From: Triops longicaudatus
Lineage: Eukaryota; Arthropoda; Branchiopoda; Notostraca; Triopsidae
Assembly (NCBI GenBank): GCA_022885665.1
Contig: JAGQDJ010000097.1
Coordinates: forward strand, 62,001 to 126,000
Length of the DNA stretch: 64,000 nt
Direction: 5' to 3'
Part shown: positions 11,394 through 26,000 of the stretch, in pieces
Position numbering within the stretch: position 1 is the stretch's first letter
How the letters are laid out: each line of letters starts with the position of its first letter
Position numbers and translations under genes: made by a program
Notes under the pieces: model-generated
What the model saw: only the letters and a program-made list of their open reading frames with translations
What the model was told of the DNA's origin: nothing
The model's database searches: none

Positions 11394-14300
11394 CTACGGG
11401 CAGATATCTTCGCTGTTTAGCGTGTTCGGCAGAGCTGGGTCAACTTGTATTGTAGGTAGACCTTCCCATAGTCCAGGAAAGCGAGCCCCACTCGACTGAT
11501 TGCATTGCATAGAAAGCGGAGCTTCCTCATACAACGTTTGTAAAAAAGCAGCTCGCAATGGCGTCCACTCAACAGCTTTATAAGCTTCGGAAATGACTCC
11601 ACCTCCGTTGACATCTTGACCGTCTAATCTGGAGCGAAATTTTAGTTTTTATTCGAAAATTACACTTTTTACCTACTCTTCGAGATAGTGGAAATAATCA
11701 TCGAGAGCTTTATCGCTTATAGAACTTTTGCAAACTTCTAACTTAACGCGAGGGAAGTAATGGATGTAATTGACACACATTTCATCCGAAATAGAAAATC
11801 CTCCAAGCGTTACATTTGCGTAGTCCACCGAATCGTACCAACAGGTTGTCAGTAAGGCGTCTCCCTGTAAATGTAGCGAATAAAATTTTTGCACCTGAAT
11901 ACAAATGTTCGTTAAACATCAATTTATTGATGTTACCGGCAAAACACGAACAGGCTTGGGCAACAAGCGGATTTCTTGAAAATGCGTACTGTAATGATTA
12001 TCACGATTCAGCTCATCCAATTCCTTCCCATCTCTGAAATGTCGCGTTACAACCCGTGTGCCAAGCAAATGCGTATGCAGCTGAGAACCGAATACCGTAA
12101 TACCGGAGTCAGGGATGCCCTAAGATTATGCGTTTTACTTGTAAAATTAACCATACAACGTTAAACCCTCAGCATTTCGTCCCGTTTTCTAGAACTTTTG
12201 CCAGCAAAACTTAATTCTGAGTAAAGCAAATCTATATTGCCAGCAGAGGCAGCACTGGGTCTCCATTGCAGGTCCTTTTTTTTGACAGAAATATGAGTAA
12301 CGTTTACGTATATAAACCCACCCATAGCTTGTTTTGAATTGCGAGAGACATAAAAAAATCCAATTTAACTACGGCAAATTTCTATCATTCTAGTGCAGCA
12401 AAACACCTATAATGGCAAATACTTCAGTGCAGCGAAAGACACAAATCTAGTGACACGATCGAGTAGGATGCTTTTCAGCCTAATGGTGGTTCTTACCACG
12501 GCAGTACATTCTGGGACGCAATATCCAGTTAAAGTGAATTCAGACTGCTTAGGAGGGATGGCCATTTTGTCAGTATATTCCAAACCAAGCTCCATAACTC
12601 CAGCATCAAAGCGTCGAAGCTTAGAAGTATACCAGAGGCGAATTCCTGAGCTATCCTCCCAGTCTATATGTTCAAGAATGTGATCATGGGAAAAACTGCA
12701 CGTAGTCAACCAGGTTACCGTCTCTTTTTGCAGGATTGTTGTAATGCATTTCCAGCATGACATATAAGTTAAAGTCAGGACCACCTACTGCCAACCCAGC
12801 TTCCTAATACGGATATCGTCGATTTGTTGCGAAGTTGTCGATACCCAAATTATGCAGTGTTTAGTGTAAGTTACCTCTGGATAGGCAAAAGGCCCTGCTC
12901 CGAATGCCCAAGCAGCCAGAACTTTCTTACAAACTTGCGTAGCAGAAGGCCGATTGGGGCTCGTGCACGGACCTCGATATTCCGGGATAGGTTCGTTGAC
13001 GGGCGCTACGCAATGAAACACCTCCATGTGGTGTACCAACGACTCGCGGCCTGGTTGAATCGCTGCTTCGAACTTAGAGAATAAGCGTTAAAATGCACAA
13101 ATAAATTGGCGTCACTGGTATCTTATCAACATCTGGATTGTTACCTGCACGATATGATGCTTGTGTTGAAACTCTTTCGGTAAGGCGGTAACATGACACC
13201 AATATGTAGTTTCCTCGTCAGGAACACGTACGAATTTGGCGTTAATAAGGAGAGGTTTGGCATCATCGGGTAAAGGTGGGGCTAAAACTTGTAATAAACG
13301 TGTTCGCTGGAATCCGGTATTTTCTTCGCTGGGCTCAACGCCTTCCAAATTGTACAATGGGCCTTCAGCCCAACCATAAACGACATGCGTAGTGCCATCC
13401 TGAAGTAGACAGGTTAATCCTTATTTTTTATTTCTTCGCGTGTTCATCGTTACTTCAATCACGTAGTCGGTGCCGTCGCACGTATTCAACTGACGTCGGA
13501 ACTTAACTAGCAAAGCCTTGCCTGCTTGGTGGATGCTTACTTTACGGCAGTTTTGATTTCGGTTCTTACTTTGGTCGGTATGGATCTTCCCTTCTTCATC
13601 CACGAAGCCGTCCTTTTACCAAGAAAAATATTCCAATTTAGAGAGAAAACAAAGCACAAAGCTGTTTAATACAAATCGTGTGCAGGTGAGGAGTTTTCTT
13701 TTTAGATTAATTTTATTTGGGGTGAGAGGGTAAAGAATTCTAGGGATGGTATGTTAGTAGTATGGAGGGTGTCTTAGTCTTCTGCCCATGCGAGTAGTTT
13801 TTTTCTCTTTTCCTGGCGAAAGAAAACTGTAAAACCATAGTCAGTCAGTCTTTCTTACTTGTCCAGAGAGGACATTTTGAACACAGAACAATTCGGGCAG
13901 AAAATTATAACGCATGAACTATGGATATTTAACAGCGATGAACAATCAACGTCTTAATCAAAATCACTTTTGCAAATGTTCACGACAAGCAGAACGAGGT
14001 ACTCTTTTGTTTTGAGGGATGCGTTCATTAATGTTAAGAATAGAAAGCAGTGTCTAACTAAAGTGTAAGTTTTTGAGGATTGCGTCAAACTATTAGTTAT
14101 AAATTTTAAAGCGAATTTTGCACGAAGCGTAAACCGAAAATACTACTTAAGTACGAATTGCACAAAAGCGTTTTTAAAAACTAACACACAACAATCCCAT
14201 CTGTTATATTTTGGTGCAAGTGAAAGTATATGAAAGCTTCTGAATTACTTCTAAATGAAAGTGGCCTTTCCAGTCTTCCCAAACGACGCATACGTCCGCT

Positions 14301-14671
14301 CCAGTCCAATTGCCGCGATCCGAAAAGCCGACAGCTGCCCACGAGCCCTTGGGCAATTCCGAGCGAAGTTGAAACTCGATGCCAGTACTTTCACGATCAG
14401 CTCTTTCGTCTTCTAATACTGCCCAGTGCAATTCGAGTCTGCCTTCAGCGTCCAACGGAATCATAAAGGGATAACTGCTACCGTTTCCGTTATCCGTTTC
14501 CCGCTTGTTGCGGTGTCCGTGGTTTACACGTAGTTCAGAAGCCATGTAAGGCAGCCTCGGGGCTGATGTTGGTACCACGGGCGTGTTAGCAGAACTTGCA
14601 CCCATGAACTGCAAGGCGCGAGAACCACCGAAACTCACGAGAATCACTATTATCAGACCGTTTGACCTCAT
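11394..14671 (-). CDS. Tbh: Tyramine beta-hydroxylase
   Basis: Copper monooxygenase that turns tyramine into octopamine in neurosecretory vesicles. Exons: 14671-14249, 13612-13454, 13399-13145, 13072-12875, 12803-12719, 12663-12497, 12119-11937, 11864-11677 and 11628-11394; all joins are GT-AG and in phase, giving 630 residues. Order: signal peptide (hydrophobic about 5-16), low-complexity linker, DOMON domain (about 70-190), then the two copper domains. Copper ligands are present: His293-His294 (HHMEVF), His365 (LEMHYNNP), His444 and His446 (HTHL), Met519 (SDEMC). I chose TBH over DBH or MOXD1 because segments such as FSDRG, ELGLEYTDK and GGFSISDEMCVNYIHY match insect TBH closely. An upstream in-frame ATG at 14704 would add 11 residues, but it weakens the signal peptide and lies upstream of the predicted transcription start. 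Confidence 0.93.
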
Positions 14672-14694
14672 GATCTTCGGTTGTCGAGCCAAGT

Positions 14695-14731
14695 ACTGAG
14701 ACATTAACCAATGGTGGCACTGTCTTATATA
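14695..14731 (-). promoter_or_regulatory. Tbh core promoter (TATA plus initiator)
   Basis: On the minus strand a TATATAAG box (14731-14724) stands about 32 bases before TCAGT (14699-14695), the arthropod initiator. The spacing is right for a focused promoter. Transcription would start at about 14697, inside the upstream ATG region, favouring the ATG at 14671. Confidence 0.5.
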
Positions 14732-16305
14732 CCCTGAAACTCTCCTAGTTCAAGGATCGATGCAGAATGTTGATTAGCCTATGAAGATGGGGAAGCCTCT
14801 TCTCCGTTTCAAAGTGATGATGATCCGGACCATTGTTGACTCCCTGAATAGGGCTTACAACTGCCCCTTTTCCGTATCAAAACACATTCCGCAATAAAAA
14901 TACCTTTCAGTCCACGAGACTTTCGGGACGCATAGCCTTTTCGACTTCAGATCGAAACCTAGTGCCGAAAATCTCGCTCTAACGCAGCCTTGCTATTATG
15001 AGGACATCCCTGCAGAAAGAACCATGTAAATCTACGAAGTATAACGAACTCTTCCATTATACAATACCGAACGAGTTTCTCATTTTCTGTACCTCGTATT
15101 CTATTTCTATTCAGTTGTGACCGAGTTTAGCTGTATCACACAATGGTACGTTAAAAAAAAGCTTGACCGATTAATCTAACCGAGCTAAGTTTTACATGGG
15201 CAACGTTATGTGGTCAGCATATTCACCTAACCTAACACCTGTTAGAGTAATGTCTCGTTGAAACTAACCATCTCGGAAGAAAAGAAAAACTATTGGCTAT
15301 AACAGACGCTTTTTCTCTACATTTATGTAACTCGGAACCTTATTAAGATACCCGTCTCTTATAGTCACAAATTTTCCGACTCGTAAGAAGTTTCCTTATA
15401 ACGCGATTCTACTGCATTTTGCAAACGTGACATACATGTTTTTTTTAATAACATAGTGATCCTGCTGGTGTAGCTGTTTAAATATATTGCTTTATTGAAT
15501 TCAATACGTAGCCTACATTAAGAGAAATAAAAGGACATCAAATCTGGAAGAAAATAGCTAAAAAAGTATTTCCTCTCCAAAATATTTTTTAAGCCAGTAA
15601 AGAGTAACGGTATTACCTAAATCAACAAACTGAAAGCAAGAACAGTTAATTAGTAACTATGCATCCAGACATCTGTTTCAACTCAACTTGAATCATCTCC
15701 AGTCAGCAGAAGTTTATTGTAATTCGATATTATTGCCAATTTAAAGATACTGAAGCAACGAAGACAGTCATTGTTAGGCGTCACAGGTCCATACTGGATT
15801 ACCGAAATTCGGCTATGTCGAATAGTTACGGAGGTTTGCCAGAGAACTGTTACAGTGATGCTATTCACATTTTCGCTGTATTTCGTACTAGCACTCGATA
15901 CATTCTGTTTGAGAAACTTTAGCTAACATGCAACGTAACAAATATGGCGAAAAACATCCGACCAGGTTACAAATCCTCCATTTTATAAATTATGGAAGCT
16001 AACAATGTTTAATTTTTTTCTTCTCTGCCAACCAGGTCTATTGCCAAATGCGTGCATTTCTAGTTCTAAGAATTTTTCGTTTATACAAGAGACAAACTTA
16101 CACACAGAAATTTAATTACAAATAAATACACCGAGGAAGAAGACGACTGACGAGTTAGAGGAGTAATCGGATTGCAAATAGAGACCACAGCAGAAGCAGT
16201 CCACGCTAGGCTACTAGAAACATTATGACTCGGAATGTTGTAACGACTTATAGTTACTTTTTTTTTTATATTAACTTGAATAAAAAGTGCGAGAATTTTG
16301 AAGTT
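14732..16305. other. Intergenic between Tbh and Stxbp1
   Basis: By position it holds upstream control DNA of Tbh and the Stxbp1 3' region. AT-rich; no further exon, repeat or RNA gene seen. Confidence 0.5.
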
Positions 16306-18912
16306 TTAGTTATTAAGTTCTCGTAAATCCTTCAAAAATCCCTCAGGTGTCAATATGTGCGTCGAGCCTGCAACGTAAAAGGTTAAAATTAGTTTCACAG
16401 ATAGACACTTTGAAACATTAAAGTAAGCTACTCAATACGTACCAACAAGAACTTCCCAGTTTTTCAGCGCAGCGGTGACTTCGTAACACGCACGCATTTC
16501 TGAGAAAGAGACTCCTCCCACAATGAAGACGATCAAACGAGGAACATTCTTCACATTTTGCTGTGATTTATCCTTGTGCCATTGCCCATAGCGTACGCTA
16601 TTTTACAACTACATTGTGAAAAAAAGCTCGAAGTATAATTTTATACTGATTTACCTCGTAGGCGCAGGCCTAGCAGCAGTTGCTGCAGCTCTTCCAGCCA
16701 AGAATGGGAAGTGCTTCGAGTCTAGCTTGTCTTCGATAGCATCCTCCACCACGTCTTTCAGAACCGGAGTCCAACGTGACATCTGGTACGTCTGTTCTGT
16801 AATACGTTCTTTTCGATTGGGGACGAACACTTTCTTACGATTTCCCTGCAAAAAAAAGCACATTACTCCAAATTTTTTCTGCCCGAAATCTTAAACGCAC
16901 AAAATTAACTTACATCAACTATGACGTTAGGGCCTAATAAGGCCATATTGGCAATAATAGAGCGTTCAGTGGGGGGAATCTGGGCATGCTGAATGAGTTT
17001 AGTTAAATTTTCTTCCGAAATTCCATTCTTAGACAAAACGTAGAGCAAGATAATACGAATTTTGTCCATGTTCGACACGTTTGCATCTAATAAGACCGGT
17101 ACGATATTCCGCATGTGATCTTTAATCTTCTCCCCTTCGGCGTCGGTGCCCATGGCCAAATCTTGCTCCACTTTACATAGCTTATCGACATATCCTTGGT
17201 AGATCTTCATGCAGTCTTCTGCCAAATGAAGCGCAGTGGAATATTTCGACAGTTCTTTCTGATGTTGCGGCATTTTTTTTATCATCTGCGACAAATCCCG
17301 CATCGAAGCTTTGTCACCAGGGGGCAGACGCTTCGATTCAACGAATTTTTTCAAATTCTTGGTAACATTCCTTTGAAACACACGTTTTAGGCCTTTTTAA
17401 CTAGCATCTTAAGGAAAAAATCTTACTGCGAAACGACCGCGATGTGTTGATGTCTCAATTCCACCCACAAGTCGTCATTTTCATCCAAAAGTACTTCTTT
17501 CTCGGGTGCTCCTGCAGAAGCTTCGTACCTGTACGAAACAATCACGCAAAGCTTATAAATCAACCCAAAAGGGGTAAAATCCGCCTACAAATCCTCACTT
17601 GTAGACATCGTTTTCGATGGGGAGCAAGTCATAAGCCATAGCCTGGAAAGTAAGTTCGTGCAACAAGGGCGAGACACAGTCAAAGCCTCGATCCAAGATC
17701 AACAGCTGAGACCGCGCCTTTTCTGGTCCTTCGCCCATGGTGGGTTCATCAGCTTTGTAAGCGTCCAATTTTTGTTGAATTAGCTGAGCGAGTTCAATAT
17801 TACGCTCAAAGTCAGTACGGTACCGCAAAGCGGGGTACTCGCCCAAAGTGGCGCACAGGGTCGCAATTTGCTCGGCCATACGTTCCATGGCTGCTGCTCT
17901 TAGTGAAGCTTTCTGGGGACTGTAGTAAATTTGGAAGGCTTCGGAGCTATCGAGCGAGAAAACTTGCGATTCATATGGCAAGAAGGCGATGTTGATTTCC
18001 TTCAAAGTACGGATGCTCTTCCCCGCAGGTGACTTGCAAATGTCGTTAAAAAGCTCTTCTGGGCAAGCTTCGGTCAAAAATACATGCGCGTTCCGGTACA
18101 TGATACGATTAGGCGCGTTGAAGTCTTGCAACATGGCCCTTATCGACTTTTCGCAAGGACTAATGAGGTAAATGACATCCATAGTGGGTAACGGCTCGCG
18201 TTTCTTATGAATATCTTCCACCACTGCAAAAAGGTACAATTTCAGTTACATCTGTCGTCTCGTTTATTAGATCGCCTGCAATATGTATTACGTGTAATGC
18301 CTTCGGAAGCAATTTCATGCATTTTGCAACACGCAGAGAGCATTCGCATGGCGAGCTGATCCACCACCAAAACTCGCCATTCTGCTTTGTCTTTCTTTTT
18401 GGAGCGAATTGCTTCATTCATAATTTCTGAAAAAAAAAAAAATTGGAAAAGGCATTATTACAACAATCTGAAGACAGAACGATCATCTCCATAAATTATT
18501 GGTCTTTCGCCAAACGAGGGAACGAAACCACTTTGGCTCGGGCTCGCTAATCAATACTTCATGACCACGCCCACCGAATGCGTCACCCTTATCTTCTTTG
18601 CACAAGAGATCTCAAGAAAGGCGGCGCTTATTAAAAAATATAAATTTATTGAACACTAAAATTACTAAAAATATATGCATGTAACAAGTAGAATCTACAA
18701 ATGAGATCGTATTATTTTCATTAGTAAATTCCGGTTGGTTTGAGTTAGTTGATAACATTGAAGGTACAGTAAGCTGCCGTAAGTCTCACAACAACAACAA
18801 ACAGCGTTAAATCACTTTATTAAGAGAAACCACATAAGACGAAACGGACGTACATGATAAAAACTGACAGACACTTAAACTTACTTAAACCGACGACATT
18901 CTTTAAAGCCAT
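16306..18912 (-). CDS. Stxbp1: Syntaxin-binding protein 1 (Munc18/Rop/UNC-18)
   Basis: SM-family protein that binds syntaxin and the SNARE bundle and is needed for synaptic vesicle fusion. Exons: 18912-18885, 18426-18292, 18223-17599, 17528-17427, 17370-16914, 16845-16655, 16597-16443 and 16367-16306. All joins are GT-AG and in phase, giving 584 residues, close to fly Rop (597). The Sec1 fold is covered end to end: [111 protein letters not shown] and the C-terminal [14 protein letters not shown]. Exon 1 codes only nine residues and is separated by a 458-base intron. No break or missing block is seen. The gene lies head-to-head with Ptges2. Confidence 0.96.
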
Positions 18913-19925
18913 TTTTCAGCGGTCAAGATCACAACAACTCTCCAATGCAGCCTACACCTCGTACACAGGCGTTCGTCTCACTAGAATGTGAACATAGTGT
19001 TAGGGGTTTCAGATTCGTACCCAAGCTCATCGGGCGACATGACGAAACACAGAGGTATAGGCTAACCTCTTTGGGGCGAAATGATCAAGCTAGAAAAGGC
19101 GCCAATATGGGTTTTTGAGTGCTCTATTAGCATTTCACGAAGTATACTATTCTTAAACAATAATAAAGCCTCAACAGTGACCTCTATAACAGACATTTTG
19201 TTATGAATAGATATACAGTAATTTACACTGTCTGGTTTTACAAATTGTTAATTTTACGTGCTCGAATATTTTGTAAAGTTTAGCTTAAGATTGCCCAAAG
19301 CACGGCGCTGTAGTTAAAATTATGTAGTCTGGCTGTCATTCAACGTAAGGGTATTCTTTTCTTTATTTATTTTGTCCTTACAAAGCGAAATTGTGAAGTG
19401 CTACAGTAGACACGCTGGAGTAACAAAAAGCGATATAGCGAGTAATGTCGAACAGGTAACCTCTATCCTCTGAGGCTTGCATTATTTTTACATGCTTACG
19501 TCAGTGATAGGAATTAAAAAATTGAACAGTCTTTAGTAACCCTTTGGGTATCCATATAATTAGAGTTAGATTTTTGTCAAAAGATTTTTGTAAATCATTA
19601 AGCACCAATCCGATTAGGCATCGAGGTTCATGTAAAGCGGGCCTGCGCTGGGAGCTCACTGTTCAGCATTTAGTCATGCTCAGCATCTGCGGCAAAACCC
19701 AGCAGCAACAGCAACAACATAAGCAAAAGGCCGCGTGTGTGTTCAGATCAGTGTTCCGGTAAACTAACGACCTATATTGTTACGTAACAAGTAATATTAC
19801 GTAATATCAGCCTCCAATGCTTTAAACATTTTATTACAACGGGAAGCTATTTTAACCTGTGATAACTGACCACAGTGCACACTATTTGAAGAAAGACAAG
19901 TCTATCTAACAAATCTAACCTAATC
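18913..19925. promoter_or_regulatory. Divergent promoter region, Stxbp1 and Ptges2
   Basis: One kilobase separates the start codons of two genes read in opposite directions, so both promoters should lie here. I see no TATA box in a sensible position. A short CAG/CAA-rich run lies at about 19690-19715. Confidence 0.4.
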
Positions 19926-21400
<1,475 letters not shown>

Positions 21401-22045
21401 CCTGTGTGCCATATGCAATGCTCATGCCAGTGTCGAAGAATTCTCCCCGAATGCTTTCCCGTGCAGTCCATGTAGAAATACATTCATATAAAGCAATACA
21501 GTGAAAGTCCGTTAAGGGACGTAAAGGAGTCTACTAGTCTACTGCATTCAACGTTGACTTAAGTTTTCCATCATTTCGTCGAGCCTTTGCAGTGACAGCA
21601 CTGAAATACAGTACGTGGCACAAACAACCGTCCCTGTGAAAAGCCCAAATTATATGACAGTTGCATGACTCTTTGAAATACTCTTTAACTTGAGGCTAAG
21701 CGTCTGCAGTGACAACTTTCATTGTTTCTTAGTGCCGTATGGTACAGATGAAGCGTTACCGTGGGCTGTTCTTCTGTGAAAAATTGTGGACATGTCAGTG
21801 AATATACATGTTCCCAAGCAATAGTGATGTCATAAAGAAGCTGAAGCAAAGAAATGTCTATAATACTTCCGCTTCCAGTTATCGGGTTTCTCTTTACTTA
21901 AAACTGCAAGGAGTCACGCACATTTAGTTGCACAGGTAACATCCTGAGGACATAGTCAGTACGTGAATAAGATAGCCGTTAGTTCCACGCATAATCTGTA
22001 CGGATACCGGAAGTCATTGAATGTGGACCCAAACGGTCCGACGTT

Positions 22046-22047
<2 letters not shown>

Positions 22048-22076
<29 letters not shown>
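22048..22076. repeat. Poly-T tract (29 bases)
   Basis: An uninterrupted run of 29 T. It could be a reversed poly-A tail of a retroposed copy, but no matching target-site repeat was found beside it. Confidence 0.8.
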
Positions 22077-22078
<2 letters not shown>

Positions 22079-22155
22079 CGCAGTAAGCGTTCCCGTTGCG
22101 TAGCGAACTTAGAATTACTGCATGAGACCGTTTTATTCCGTTATGACCGAACAGT

Positions 22156-22243
22156 ACACTTGTGTAAGAGCAATATAAGAACACTTGTGTAAGAGCAATA
22201 TAAGAACACTTGTGTAAGAGCAATATAAGAACACTTGTGTAAG
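22156..22243. repeat. 25-bp minisatellite, 3.5 copies
   Basis: Units at 22156-22180, 22181-22205 and 22206-22230 are identical, and 13 more bases follow. Each unit begins ACACTTGTGTAAG. Identity between units implies recent expansion. Confidence 0.95.
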
Positions 22244-23087
22244 TGACTCAACTATTCGCAAAACGACTTAAAAGCCAATTCAAAGTGTCCAACAGTCTTC
22301 CTGCTCACGCATGTGGCCATTACCCGTTGACCTACTACATTTGTACACTAAAATAATTAGTACACCAGGTTGTCTCTAAAGGAAATTAACGTCGAATACG
22401 TACTTCTTCACGCTGCTTTAAATACGCAAGATTAAAACTGTAAATACCAGAAATAAGCGTTTATAGCAAAACTTGTAATAAATATCACACATTACAAATC
22501 TACCTTTTGCCTCTAGACTCAGGACGGGATGAAACATACCAAAGTGGTTCGTTCCAAATTCATGTCAGCAAACAAAATACCATGTTTTCCTTCATAAAAG
22601 AACGCTTCGCATCTTAATTAAGGCACATCATTTGGTTCAGGACCAATTTAAAAAAAATAGCGTTGCGTTACCCCCATTGAAAGATCCCACCGTAAACAAC
22701 CCGAAAATAAAGCTTTTTAACTTAAAACCACCTAGCTTCTCAACACCCCACATTCTATACCCAATCTGAACTCTGTACACAGTACAGTTTTTATCGTATA
22801 GTCATCGATCATTTTCATGTTCTGTACAAACAATGAAACCCTCAAAATACAACGGCCACACAATTTGCACCGTTTCAAGAAAATTTGCTTCATTATCAGT
22901 GAGTGACGTAGGAAATAGTACGCGTAAGCCGCACACGCACGCGTTTCTTCTCACTCCATATTGTCATGGTAGTGTTCCATTGAGCAACACTTATCGCTAA
23001 GCTTGGAATGTTCTGGCAGGCTACCATCACTAATTTTACCTTGAAGTGTATCCGTTAGCCCTGTCGCATTTTGGCGCTAATGACGCA

Positions 23088-26000
23088 CTAGATGTTACAC
23101 TTTGGATTAGAACCGTACAGCACCTTAAGTTCTTTGCTGATAGTGCTTCGGATCAAAGAAGATTGCTTGGCCGTTAAGGTATCACGTGTCTTATCCTTTT
23201 TGTGTAGTTTCACTCCGGGCTTGTGCGTTAAGAATGCATTGTCCAAAATAAGAAAGTCGTAGTCAAGGACGCATAAAGCATAACCCTATATGACAGCACA
23301 TGATTAATACCAGATGCAAATTAATGTACAGTACTTTTTCTAGTCCTACCTGAGTCATTTTATCGGACCGTCCTTCCCACGTAAGCCTTTCGTCATACAA
23401 AGGATCGTCTTGAGTGCCAATGTAAATTGGTTCCCAGTGATCGTAGGGCTTATGACGTTTGGCCTTATGGAAAACGTGCATGCCGGGCGTAATGGGTTGT
23501 GCCTTCCACTCGTTGGCTTTCGGTATGCTGTGGCATTGTGGACATACGAACTGGTGGAAGGGAATGGCTAATTTGCTCGCTAGCATCGACACCTATGACA
23601 TCATACGTTATTATTCAGTTCTCAAATATTATCATAACAGTTACAATGTATTTCAACAGAATTCCAACTATATCACTTGATACTGATGCAATGCAAATTT
23701 GCATTAACAAGACATTAATTTTCAGTAATAAAAAAAGGTCACGGAATTTAAAGTTTGGTGTGCTAACCTACAGTTGTAATAGATAAGAGAGCAAGGGTAT
23801 TTTTGTTAACTATGAATGGATAAGTTTTAGTTCCTTGCGAGGAAACACGAAGGTTAATCTCGAGATAGCTGTTAGGTGTAGCGGCGCAACGGAACATCAA
23901 CGAATCATAGAACCAAGTATTCGAAACAATAGCTAGTTCCCACCGTAAGTCAATTGATCGTCCTGCTTAAAGACTTCTTCTAAAAGAAAACGATCGCCCG
24001 AAAAATTACTAAAATATGACACACGGTTAGATCCAGATGCACCTAATAATTTCCGGCAGCACAACAATTGTAAAAAGGCTCTATCAACGTTCAAAATTTT
24101 AATACCGTAAATTAGTGTAAGAAATTCCTTGTGCGCTGGTATCGATAAAGTTACACATTTGTATTCTCGAAGAGTGCGAGAAGTTTGAACTCAATTTTGA
24201 GAATAGTCTTTATTTCGAAAAAATCTCGAAATACTTCGTAAAGAGACTTCAATTCGTAAGCGTAAACAATAATTATGTAAAGTTCCTGGGTACAGTTACC
24301 ATGTAGCTGCTTCTGTAGATATTTGGCCCTCATAGGTGTAGAAATTGAACAGCCCTGGTGAATTTCGGTGAAAAGTTCACTTTCTTTGTAATGTTTGTAG
24401 GGTGGAAGGATAAATGATATTGCGTGCGATATAAAAGGGTGCCACTTTTGTCAGAGGCAGTCAGTTGCGGGCAACGAAGCAAGAACCGTGAGTAACTACA
24501 CGTTGTTAAGACACTAAAGTCGGATTTTTTTTTTTACAATAAGAATAATAAGGACATACGTTGGCAAAGTGGTCGAGACGGAAGATGTCCTTGTGTGGGA
24601 CCATTCTCACAAATCGTACCATTACTGCCAATCGACCTGATCTTGTGCAACATGACATGAAAAATCGAATGTGTTTCTTCCTGACGTGTTTGTCCCTGAT
24701 GACACTAATATTTTGGCTACAGAAGCGGAGAAGACTACGAAGTACAAAGATTTGGAGACTGAGGCTTAACGCGTGTGGGGTACGAAGATCCGAATCGTTC
24801 TTGTTGTCATTGGAGCCCTTGGAACTACTATGAACGGTTTTCAATTGTCAACTCCCACATAAAGTCAGTGCTAAAGAAACTCAGAAGACTGTGTATTGTT
24901 GAGAACAGCTCGCATACTTCGTCGAGTGCTTGGGTGAATTATTTATTACTCGACTGTTAAGAAACTTAGGGTCCTCTTTGGTACCTGGTGAGTTCACCAG
25001 TGTAAAAATGCTGTGATTCGAAACACAACACGAATAATAACAATAACAATAAATGTAGAGAAACGCGTTGTGCGTCCAGCATAGATGGCTCGTATTTCTC
25101 ATGTAGGAATGTGTCTCGGTTTGCGGAAGAACTCCAAAGGTGTCTAACGTCTTGAATAAATTACAGAATGAAAACGGCGTAGTGACTACAATATAGCGTA
25201 ACACTATTCCATCTGCTATGGTAAATTCATTGTGGTACAAAAGCTAGTAAGGCGATAGTAACCATAAAGGCTTGGCTCGCGAATGAAAGACAGTGTCACG
25301 ATATTTAAAATGTTGATAAATTTGCGTAATCTCAGTTTGATATACTTGAGAGTTCATTGTAGTCAAAAGACAGTAAGGGCATATGCTTACCAACTGCTCT
25401 TTGGATTCCGGGACGGTTTGATTACCATAAACTTCAAAGATTGGCAAGACAAACACCTTATGCTGCCCATCTGTCACGAGGGACACGTTTTCGCGGAGCA
25501 TATCCATGAAAAGTTGGGGCAAACGCGGGGAAGGATACAATTCTGCATCTGATGCCAACACGTAATGTGTTGGAGCTGTCTGCCGCGCAACGTTACGAAG
25601 TATGTTGACAGGATAGGTTAGCTTTTTCTGGTCCTTGTAAGTAGGTTTTGGAGGAGTAGACCAAGGTGCAGGTTCCGAGCAATTTACAATAGGTAACCCG
25701 TTATCGGTCCAGGGCAGAGACACTGCTTTGGCGCTCACGGTAGTCGTGGTGTCCATTCGTAATACAGCTTTGCCATTAGTTACCTGGAACTGGATACAAA
25801 AGAGACCGACATGAAGCTCCCTCGAACATAAAAAATAATGAAATATAAAAAAGTGTTCGCCGCTAGGAACGACTTCATACCTGCATGCCTTTTCCTGGCT
25901 TGGACGCGCTGGGGTTGCTTTCTTGCGTCTTGTTGAGCTCTCCGTTGGATTGCTGTAGTGGGTGCATTTTCAAAAGGGATCCTGGAAAGTGCTGGGCATC

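Larger units (their letters stand above)
21401..23087. other. Intergenic between converging Ptges2 and GT49 gene
   Basis: Apart from the poly-T tract and the 25-bp minisatellite listed separately, I see only AT-rich sequence. Both flanking genes end here, so it holds their 3' untranslated regions. Confidence 0.5.

Noticed and set aside
12407..12784. Single unspliced frame across 12784-12407
   Set aside because: It is an artefact of reading through a 55-base Tbh intron; splicing restores the conserved monooxygenase sequence.
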